Shown here in pieces: positions 55,546 to 64,000 of a stretch of DNA of 64,000 nt. The position numbers and the translations under genes were made by a program. This DNA is from Heliopora coerulea (lineage: Eukaryota; Cnidaria; Anthozoa; Scleralcyonacea; Helioporidae), in contig JASJOG010000019.1 in the NCBI GenBank assembly GCA_030142905.1, forward strand, positions 1,710,501 to 1,774,500, in the 5' to 3' direction. Each line of letters begins with the position of its first letter. The stretch's first letter is position 1. The notes below the pieces were generated by a model. It was not told where the DNA came from, ran no database searches, and saw nothing but the letters and a program-made list of their open reading frames with translations.

Positions 55546-58500
55546 CTAGAAATTCATAATTGTAATGTCCATGTTAATGGCACAGACATTTATACTGGCT
55601 ACAAAGGTTTTCCTGAAATATAAATATACATGTTTTAACTTTTTATTTATAGGTTTAGAAACGTTTAATATTTATTCTGGATATATGAACTGATTATCTC
55701 GATGTAATCGATGGTTTGTTGAGCTTGGATACTTAATTGATGTTAATATCACAAAGTCACTTTATTATGCACGTAAAATGTTCTGATAGGTGGTACGTAT
55801 AAGGTCAAATTTTTATTGATATGTTTAAGTTACGATATTGTTCTAGGCAAATAAATTTGACTTTATTAGTGTACTGCATTAATGTTATACGTGAGTGACA
55901 TAGGCGAGTATTTTAATTCACGTACTGGCATCTCGTGCTGGAGCTGCACTTGATCGTGCTCTAGAAGCCCCAGCTGATGATGTAGTTGGCATATCTAGAA
56001 ATTATGAGTAACATAAATGTTAATGGTACACACATTTATACTGGCTACAAAGGTTTTTCTGACATGTAAATATACATGCTCAACTTATGACCTACATGAT
56101 TGTTCATTAAAACATACTGATTAGTAATTTTAACTAAAAACTACTGAGGAATTTATTTGCCCCCGACTAAATGGATGGAATACAGGGACGAAGCCCAACT
56201 ACGTTAGTTTGTTTCGGACAAATCCGTGAATTGAGCTTTTAACACGAAATTTAGTTTTCGATTAGAGCGCTTCTAAGGATATCGTGTCAGGAAATTATTT
56301 TCATGTTACAATTCCGAAGTAGTATTTCCAGCATTTCGAATTCCCTGTTACTTCATAAATAAGCAAAAAGACTTCAACTGACATGTGCTTAATCTATATT
56401 CCGTTATTTTTAAGAAAAATGATTATGCGCGATTAAAAAAATACAAGAGAAGACGACTAAAAAACGTTACTTTTACTCAGCTACGTTATCCGCGCCCGAT
56501 CTACGTGACTGGATGTATGACTAGCAACAGAACAAAAACGTTACAACTAAATAATATTTTTAAATATAACAGTATTTTAATTCACTTACCGTTACTATTG
56601 GCTGGAGCTGCTCTGGGTGGCACGTTCGACGCCCCAGCAGAAGATGTGGTTGGCATATCTAGAAATTCAGAGTAACATAAATGTTAGTGGTACACACATT
56701 TATACTGGCTACAAAGGTTTTTCTGAAATGTAAATATGCATGTTTTAGCTTCTTATTTATATGTTTAGAAACGTTTAATATTTATTCTGGACATGTGAAC
56801 GGATTATCTCGATGTAATCATCTCCTATTAAATGGAATGAAATCGTAAGTGTGATGAATGGTTTATTAAACTTGGATACCCAATTGACATTTTAAGAAGT
56901 TTATGCGAGAAAGTAAAGTGATATTTTTATTACATAAATTTTTTAATATCACAACGTCACTTTATTATGCACGTAAAATGTTCTGATAGGTGGTACGTAT
57001 AAGGTCAAATTTTTATTGATATGTTTAAGTTACGATATATTGTTCAAGGGGAGTAAATTTGACTTTATTAGTGTACTGCATTAATGTTATACGTGAGCGA
57101 GATAGGCGAGTATTTTAATTCACGTACTGTCATTTCGTGCCGGAGCTGCACTTGATCGTGCTCTAGACGCCCCAGCTGATGATGTAGTTGGAATACCTAG
57201 AAATTCAGAGTAACATAAATGTTAATGGTATACACATTTATACTGGCTACAAAGGTTTTTCTGAAATGTAAATATGCATGTTCTAGCTTCTTATTTATGT
57301 TTAAAAACGTTCAATATTTATTCTGGACATGTAAACTGATTATCTCGATGTCATCATCTCCTATTAAATGGAAAGAGATCGTAAGTGTGATGAACGGTTT
57401 ATTGAGCTTGGATACAAAACTTGACAATTAAAAAGTTTATGCGAGAATGTAACGTGATATTTTTCACATAAATGTTTTAAAATCACAAAGTCACTTTATT
57501 ATGCACGTAAAATGTTCTGATAGGTGGTACGTATAAGGTCAAATTTTTATTGATATGTTTATGTTAAGATATATTGTTCTAGGCAAATAAATTTGACTTT
57601 ATTAGTGTACTGCATTAATGTTATACGTGAGTGAGATAGGCCAGTATTTTAATTCACGTACTGTTATTTAGTGCTGGAGCTGCACTTGATCGTGCTCTAG
57701 ACGCCCCAGCAGAAGATGTGGTTGACATATCTAGAAATTCAGAGTAACATAAATGTTAATGGTACACACATTTATACTGGCTACAAAGGTTTTTCTGACA
57801 TGTAAATATACATGCTCAACTTATGACCTACATGATTGTTCATTAAAACATACTGATTAGTAATTTTAACTAAAAACTACTGAGGGATTTATTTGCCCCC
57901 GACTAAATGGATGGAATACAGGGACGAAGCCCAACTACGTTTGTTTGTTTTGGACAAATCCATAAATTGAACTTTTAACACGAAATTTAGTTTTCGATTA
58001 GAGCGCTTCTAAGGATATCGTGTCAGGAAATTATTTTCATGTTACAATTCCGAAGTAGTATTTCCAGCATTTCGAATTCCCTGTTACTTCATAAATAAGC
58101 AAAAAGACTTCAACTGACATGTGCTTAATCTATATTCCGTTATTTTTAAGAAAAATGATTATGCGCGATTGAAAAAAAGTACAGGAGAAGACGACTAAAA
58201 AACGTTACTTTTACTCAGCTACGTTATCCGCGCCCGATCTACGTGACTGGATGTATGACTAGCAACAGAACAAAAACGTTACAACTAAATAATATTTTTA
58301 AATATAACAGTATTTTAATTCACTTACCGTTACTATTGGCTGGAGCTGCTCTGGGTGGCACGTTCGACGCCCAAGCAGAAGATGTGGTTGGCATATCTAG
58401 AAATTCAGAGTAACATAAATGTTAGTGGTACACACATTTATACTGGCTACAAAGGTTTTTCTGAAATGTAAATATGCATGTTTTAGCTTCTTATTTATAT

Positions 58501-61500
58501 GTTTAGAAACGTTTAATATTTATTCTGGACATGTGAACGGATTATCTCGATGTAATCATCTCCTATTAAATGGAATGAAATCGTAAGTGTGATGAATGGT
58601 TTATTAAACTTGGATACCCAATTGACATTTTAAGAAGTTTATGCGAGAAAGTAAAGTGATATTTTTATTACATAAATTTTTTAATATCACAAAGTCACTT
58701 TATTATGCACGTAAAATGTTCTGATAGGTGGTACGTATAAGGTCAAATTTTTATTGATATGTTTAAGTTACGATATATTGTTCAAGGGGAGTAAATTTGA
58801 CTTTATTAGTGTACTGCATTAATGTTATACGTGAGCGAGATAGGCGAGTATTTTAATTCACGTACTGGCATTTCGTGTCGGAGCTGCGCTTGATCGTGCT
58901 CTAGACGCCCCAGCAGAAGATGTGGTTGGCATATCTAGAAATTCAAAGTAACATAAATGTTAATGGTACACACATTTATACTGGCTACAAAGGTTTTTCT
59001 GAAATGTAAATATGCATGTTTTAGCTTCTTATTTATATGTTTAGAAACGTTCAATATTTATTCTGGACATGTAAACTGATTATCTCGATGTCATCATCTC
59101 CTATTAAATGGAAAGAGATCGTTAGTGTGATGAATGGTTTATTGAGCTTGGATACAAAACTTGTCAATTGAAAAGTTGGTGCGAGAAAGTAACGTGACAT
59201 TTTTCACATAAATTTTTTAATATCACAAAGTCACTTTATTATGCACGTAAAATGTTCTGATAGGTGGTACGTATAAGGTCAAATTTTTATTGATATGTTT
59301 AAGTTACGATATATTGTTCTAGTCAAATAAACTTGACTTTATTAGTGTACTGCATTAATGTTATACGCGAGATAGGTGAGTATTTTAATTCACGTACTGT
59401 CATTTCGTGTCGGAGCTGTACTTGCTCTCGCCCTAGACGCCCTAGCAGAAGATGTGGTTGGTATATCTAGAAATTCAGAGTAACATAAATGTTAATGGTA
59501 CACACATTTATACTGGCTACAAAGGTTTTTCTGAAATGTAAATATGCATGTTTTAGCTTCTTATGTATATGTTTAGAAACGTTTAATATTTATTCTGGAC
59601 ATGTAAACTGATTATCTCGATGTCATCATCTCCTATTAAATGGAAAGAGATCGTAAGTGTGATGAATGGTTTATTGAGCTTGGATACAAAACTTGTCAAT
59701 TGAGAAGTTGGTGCGAGAAGGTAACGTGACATTTTTCACATAAATGTTTTAAAATCACAAAGTCACTTTATTATGCACGTAAAATGTTCTGATAGGTGGT
59801 ACGTATAAGGTCAAATTTTTATTGATATGTTTAAGTTACGATATATTGTTCAAGGGGAGTAAATTTGACTTTATTAGCGTACTGCATTAATGTTATACGT
59901 GAGCGAGATAGGTGAGTATTTTAATTCACGTACTGTCATTCCGTGCTGGAGCTGCAGTTGATCTCGCCCGAGACGCCCCAGCAGAAGATGTGGTTGGCAT
60001 ATCTAGAAATTCAGAGTAACATAAATGTTAATGGTACACACATTTATACTGGCTACAAAGGTTTTTCTGAAATGTAAATATGCATGTCTTAGCCTCTTAT
60101 TTATATGTTTAGAAACGTTCAATATGTATTCTGGAGATATGAACTGATCGTTTTGATGAAATCATCTCCAATTAATGGAAAAATATGATAAATGCAATTG
60201 ATGGGTTTTTTGAGCTTAGATATTCAATTGACGTTTAAAAAAAATTTACGACAAAGTAACGTGATATCTTTATTACATAAATTTTTAATATCACCTCTTG
60301 GAATCGCATACAGTTTAGTGAGTCTGAACAACCCTCCTGGCATATTTGAAATATCTAAATGTGATCCACCTTTATATCCTAATTTTGTGCATATTATACT
60401 GGATTTGTACTCGTGAAAACCTGGGTGCGAAAGCCAGGTAGTGGGTGTGAAAGCCTGTGTAGGAAGGTCGCTACCCATTCGAAAACTTGGATCGCCTAAG
60501 ATTTTTGTTGAAAAATCTGACATGAACTATCAACTATCAAGAACTTAAAAATTCACAATATATTAAAGATGTTGTCTACGTACCAGAAACGTGGTGAATT
60601 AAGCTGGATATTCCAGCCAATTGTTTTTGAACCTCTCTCCTCAATCCTAAATAAAAATAAAGGCAGAACAGAAAGCATTGAACATCCCGCGTGTAATAAC
60701 AGGATTAATGGTAATTATTTTCGAGGTAACCTATATTTTACATATTTTTCGAATGTCTGCAGTACCTGTTCTTTACTAGGGGAACGACAATTTGTTTCAT
60801 GCATAGCATATTTACTGGTGGTGCACAACACAACAGTGCAACATTGTAATTAGTTGTTTTTGATCTGATTAACCAGTTATAGAATTGCTAAATACCAATG
60901 ATCATACTCCAAACAAAATACGCAAAAGGTTTAGAAATTATCTTTAGTTGAAGACATGTCTTTCCTCCAGATTCTCCCATATATCTTATACTGCTGAAAA
61001 GGTTGACAGGTCTTGAGTGGGAAAACTGATACTCAAACTATATCGCACATATATAATCATATACGATAGTGAGAACTTGGCCTGTTTGGAAACGTATGTC
61101 ATAATATATAACGAGTGAATTAACTCTGTTATCCCACTGTGAAAATCAAGATTTCAAACTAATAAATGTCTAGTTTTATCGAAAAAGTTACATTACGGAT
61201 ACTGACGTCGAAGTATCTTGGACAAGTGGCACTCGGAGACTGTATACATGATCCCGGCTGGCCGGGTCAACCTGGTCAATGCCGAGTTGCAAATCCTCTC
61301 ATATTAACACTCAAACCCGGCAAGTGGGAACAAATCTTGTTGAGAACGCGTGCGTGCTTCGATAATTACATGACAGGGCAATGAATAACATGTGAGCTAG
61401 TGTTGCAGACGACATTGTAGAACTCGAGCCTCGTGGCCAAAAGAAGAAATATAGAACGGAAAAGACTAAAGAGTGTGTTTTGTGTGAAGCGACGAAATGC

Positions 61501-63858
61501 AGTGTGTTGATCGAGTTTCTTGTTTACTTATAAGTCACGTGCAAGTTCAGGGACATTGACTTTGACGTTGACAAAACCGTGCACTATGAATGGTTATGAA
61601 AAAAAAAAAATGGCGGCAAGATGTTTCGCTGACAGGACAGATATCAGACTTAAGACGATAGCCTCATTCCTTTGACCCAAAACATTCTTAAGGCCGCGAA
61701 TATGGTGTACACTCCATAAAGAAGACAAATGCATGGCAATTGCTTCATATTGTTCAACAGAACTGATTTCTCGCTCAATTTTCCTGCGCAATGCGAAGTT
61801 TATGTCGGCAGAAGAAATTTTCGGTCCACAGAAACACATCATCCCGGCATGCTGAGTTTCCCTGTTAGGCGAGACAACCTGGACAGCCTGGATCATGTAA
61901 ACAAGTCCTGAATGTCCACCACAAATATTCATTCACCTACCACGTGATTTTCTTTTGATGTGCAGCGAACTGCCTTCGGGATTCGGTAATTCTGTGATCA
62001 GAAAGTAGGAGTGAATTACAGTTAGAGCGGTACTAATGTCAAAGGTTGTCATGGCTGGAAGTAGTTATGTATTCTAGTTAAATATATTATGCGAAGCAAG
62101 CAAATTACGAGGTAAGGCAAACAGCAACATCCGACGACAAAAACGTTGTTAGAAATGACAAAGAAAACCAATCAAAAACCAGTACGTTCTTTATCAACGT
62201 CGTCTGGTTGTTCCGTACTGGAAAGTAATTGCCTTTGTTTCCTGTTGCACAGACCTCGCTCCTTCGTCATGGGTAGCACGAGAGGGGGGCAGAGGGGCTC
62301 TAGTCACCCGGTCGGTGAACCTTAGCCCCCACTGTCGGAGAAAAATTAACAATTCGCCAGGGGATTTTCAATGATGATAACAGATTTATATGTTGTACAT
62401 ATTACCAGTTCTTGCTATTGATTTTGCCAAGAAAGATTATAAACTCTTCTGTTTATGTCAAATTTAAAAGTAAACTGTTTCCAGTCAGTTGCTGCGAAAA
62501 ATAACGTGATGTTTACTACCTTTAAATAAGGAAATTATAAATAGGGCGTGGTTCTGGCCTCTCTGGTTTAGTCCTCCATTGCGAAACGTTAGCCCTCGTG
62601 TCAGGAAATTTCTGCCGCCACATCTCGCTCGATCTGCACGAAAACCTGATCAGACAAATCTGACTTTCCTGTACGAACCTCGAGCGCTCTAACAGTGGCC
62701 GGTTCCCTTTATTACGTCAGCTGAATACATCTAGCAGAACACTTTGCGGTTTTTTCATTTTCATGCAAACATTTAATTCCCAAAACGGATGGAAAGACAA
62801 TTTCTCTGATTGACATTACAAACAAGATTTCGAAAGGCATTCTGGTAGTTGTATAAGTATTCAACAGATGTGTAAGGATCATTCAGTCCCAGTCGGAAAC
62901 CAAAATTTGAAATTCATTTGTGAGTCAGTTCATTCATCAGCAAAACCTTTTCAAGCTTTTCCTGTCCAAAACGTCTCCCCTTGATGAGTAAAATCTTCTG
63001 GCACTAGCCCGAGTAAAATTAAAAATTCGGCTACGAACGGCTGGGGGTTAGGGAGAATCATTATTACTGTAAGATGTCTGATACCTCAGATCAGTCAGAT
63101 GTTCATCTGCATGTAATATGATCACTCTGTTTCAACCTGAGGAGAATTGAAGTTACATCTAGTGTTGAGTTAAGCCTGCTGGATGGCCAGAGTAAATGTT
63201 TCGTGGAAGGTCTTTGACTGAAGATGGAGTAAACTAGATTTGACTAACAGGGATCTCCACAAATGATACGTATTTGAAGATTTTAACGGAACTTTTACGA
63301 AAAGCTTAATGCAGACAATCCGCATGATTAAAAACCATCACGATAAACAAACCAAGTGCAGAAGTACCGCTATGCATCATTTTAAATGCCTATACCACTA
63401 CTTCATCCTTTTTACTTCTATTGAACAAACATAATAGGTTGAAACAAAAGTTTAAAACTGAATAAACATTGACAAAGGGATGAAATTGAGGCTGTGCATT
63501 TATAATGATACATAAAAATATTTATACAACCGGCCATAATGCTTGCAAACATTCCAAGGGATCTACATCAGTTGTCGATGGTAGATCAAGGGGGCAATAA
63601 AACGAGGGTTTTAAAAAATCACTTGCCTTTAAGATCTTAATTTTTTCTCGGAGATTTGGTGTAGCGTTAGGGAGGACTGCACATGCAATTTCCTAGTGAA
63701 ATTTTATTTGAATATCCCCTTCTCCTTAATGGTATAGCTTTGTATCTCTGTAATGACTGTTTAGTAAATTTAGTCATGTATATTACACAGTAACCAAATT
63801 TTCATGGACGCTCACTTACCATCATCATGTTTTCTTTTTCTGCTTTTTTCAGCTTCCT
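55480..63858 (-). CDS. Mini-exon array gene (12 supported exons, incomplete at 5')
   Basis: A minus-strand gene. The 5'-most exons seen are 63,820-63,858 (39 bp), 61,941-61,991 (51 bp) and 60,584-60,646 (63 bp), followed by nine mini-exons of 66 or 69 bp. All twelve have AG and GT borders, lengths divisible by three, and phase-1 introns on both sides, so the whole series joins in one open frame. The product would carry an NLS-like KSRKRKHDD, then LPNPEGSSLHIKRKSR, a possibly helical LRREVQKQLAGISSLIHHVS, then tandem repeats of the type MPTTSSAGAS plus an Arg/Ala/Pro-rich tail. Synonymous differences (TCT/TCA, ACC/ACT) among repeats suggest selection on protein. The Ser/Thr/Ala/Pro repeat looks like a disordered linker. 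Function unknown; no homologue recognised. Confidence 0.68.
55926..55994 (-). CDS. Mini-exon 8 (69 bp)
   Basis: Borders TTTCTAG and GTACGT. Encodes MPTTSSAGASRARSSAAP and ARDA. Confidence 0.7.
56590..56658 (-). CDS. Mini-exon 7 (69 bp, second type)
   Basis: Borders TTTCTAG and GTAAGT. Encodes MPTTSSAGAS then NVPPRAAPANSN. Shares this second half with mini-exon 4. Confidence 0.7.
57128..57196 (-). CDS. Mini-exon 6 (69 bp)
   Basis: Borders TTTCTAG and GTACGT. Encodes IPTTSSAGASRARSSAAP and ARND; the first codon is ATT, not ATG, so Met is not a start here. Confidence 0.7.
57662..57730 (-). CDS. Mini-exon 5 (69 bp)
   Basis: Borders TTTCTAG and GTACGT. Encodes MSTTSSAGASRARSSAAP and ALNN. Confidence 0.7.
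58328..58396 (-). CDS. Mini-exon 4 (69 bp, second type)
   Basis: Borders TTTCTAG and GTAAGT. Identical in type to mini-exon 7 except for a Gly-to-Trp change (SSAWAS). Lies 1,738 bp from mini-exon 7, in step with the larger duplication. Confidence 0.7.
58866..58934 (-). CDS. Mini-exon 3 (69 bp)
   Basis: Borders TTTCTAG and GTACGT. Encodes MPTTSSAGASRARSSAAP and TRNA. Confidence 0.7.
59398..59466 (-). CDS. Mini-exon 2 (69 bp)
   Basis: Borders TTTCTAG and GTACGT. Encodes IPTTSSARASRARASTAP and TRND. Confidence 0.7.
59934..60002 (-). CDS. Mini-exon 1 (69 bp)
   Basis: Borders TTTCTAG and GTACGT. Encodes MPTTSSAGASRARSTAAP and ARND. First of the array in transcription order. Confidence 0.7.
60584..60646 (-). 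CDS. Upstream exon of the array gene (63 bp)
   Basis: A long pyrimidine-rich tract ending TTTTTATTTAG, then a 63-bp phase-1 exon encoding LRREVQKQLAGISSLIHHVS, then GTACGT. Its acceptor is the best of the set. Possibly amphipathic helix. Confidence 0.6.
61941..61991 (-). CDS. Upstream exon of the array gene (51 bp)
   Basis: Acceptor TTTCTGATCACAG, donor GTAGGTGA. Phase 1 at both ends. Encodes LPNPEGSSLHIKRKSR. The donor is weaker than the others. Confidence 0.5.
62000..63800. other. Presumed intron of the array gene
   Basis: No further phase-1 exon was found here. Near 62,965-63,020 lies a degenerate member of the dispersed TTGACGANTAAAATCNTC repeat. Confidence 0.4.
63820..63858 (-). CDS. 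Upstream exon of the array gene (39 bp)
   Basis: Acceptor TTTGTTTGTATGATTGCAG, donor GTAAGTGA, both good. Phase 1 at both ends. Encodes EAEKSRKRKHDD, a nuclear-localisation-like basic cluster. Phase-1 entry requires at least one more exon beyond the window's right edge. Confidence 0.6.
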
Positions 63859-64000
63859 CTGCAATCATACAAACAAAAGTGGGGAAGAAGTTAGAAATTG
63901 GAACTTCATAGCGAAGGTGGACTGTTCTGGTGGGTATTCAAGTTTAAATACTTGGATAAAATTACGAAGTATTGTTTTTGGCAAATTGATGATTTGACTT

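Larger units (their letters stand above)
55440..60110 (-). repeat. Genomic tandem repeat carrying the mini-exons
   Basis: Units of about 535 or 665 bp, each one mini-exon plus intron. A larger step of about 1,740 bp is superimposed: 56,043-57,780 closely matches 57,785-59,520. Intron text such as TTTATACTGGCTACAAAGGT and TGATAGGTGGTACGTATAAG is very well kept between units, which points to recent duplication or gene conversion. Confidence 0.92.

Noticed and set aside
60224..60523. 99-residue minus-strand ORF between array exons
   Set aside because: It is partly open by chance; candidate splice borders inside it do not match phase 1. It may contain another exon, but I cannot define it.
61594..61932. 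112-residue minus-strand ORF
   Set aside because: It lies directly after the donor of the 61,941-61,991 exon, so it would be intronic; no domain recognised.
1..64000. CRISPR-like arrays, operons or prokaryotic ribosome-binding sites
   Set aside because: The tandem repeats have no spacer structure, and the gene architecture is clearly eukaryotic.

Overview
The window reads as a repeat-rich, AT-rich stretch of an invertebrate metazoan genome, not a prokaryotic one. Genes are sparse and split by introns with GT/AG borders. Transposons of typical animal families are common: a Penelope-like element with a GIY-YIG endonuclease, hAT, PIF/Harbinger, pogo/Tigger and CR1/L2-like elements. The large satellite array, the stand-alone HIRAN-like ORF and the style of repeats would fit a cnidarian such as a stony coral. 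That placement is inference; nothing in the window fixes the species.

Layout. 1-11.93 kb is a satellite array (monomer about 168 bp, with 672-bp and 1,346-bp higher-order repeats) interrupted at 1,160-2,954 by a Penelope-like retroelement with a clean 12-bp target duplication. 12-16.6 kb is almost featureless apart from a Harbinger MITE. 16.6-17.9 kb holds a second (about 185 bp) tandem repeat joined to decayed satellite. 18.2-20.0 kb is an interspersed element that recurs at 41.0-43.3 kb; a 721-bp hAT element follows it. 21.6-27 kb is a run of five units, each with one exon-like segment on the minus strand and most with a tRNA-like segment; a hAT copy splits the run. 28-34 kb carries a 463-bp palindrome, a pogo-like deletion derivative and two more exon-like modules. 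34.3-40.9 kb holds a broken LINE, one half of a duplicated segment, a third (about 153 bp) tandem repeat, an intact HIRAN-like ORF and a broken Tigger-type transposase. 43.4-54.6 kb consists largely of a segment present twice, with palindromes and a second hAT copy whose empty site survives in the paralogous copy.

The most coherent gene is on the minus strand at about 54-64 kb and probably continues beyond the right edge. Three ordinary short exons are followed by nine tandemly duplicated mini-exons of 66 or 69 bp. Every junction among these twelve exons is phase 1, so exons can be added or skipped without breaking the frame. The encoded repeat is rich in Ser, Thr, Ala and Pro and is preceded by a basic NLS-like segment. 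A very basic exon and a conserved terminal exon may close the gene.

Most other open frames are satellite translation or antisense shadows and are left out.
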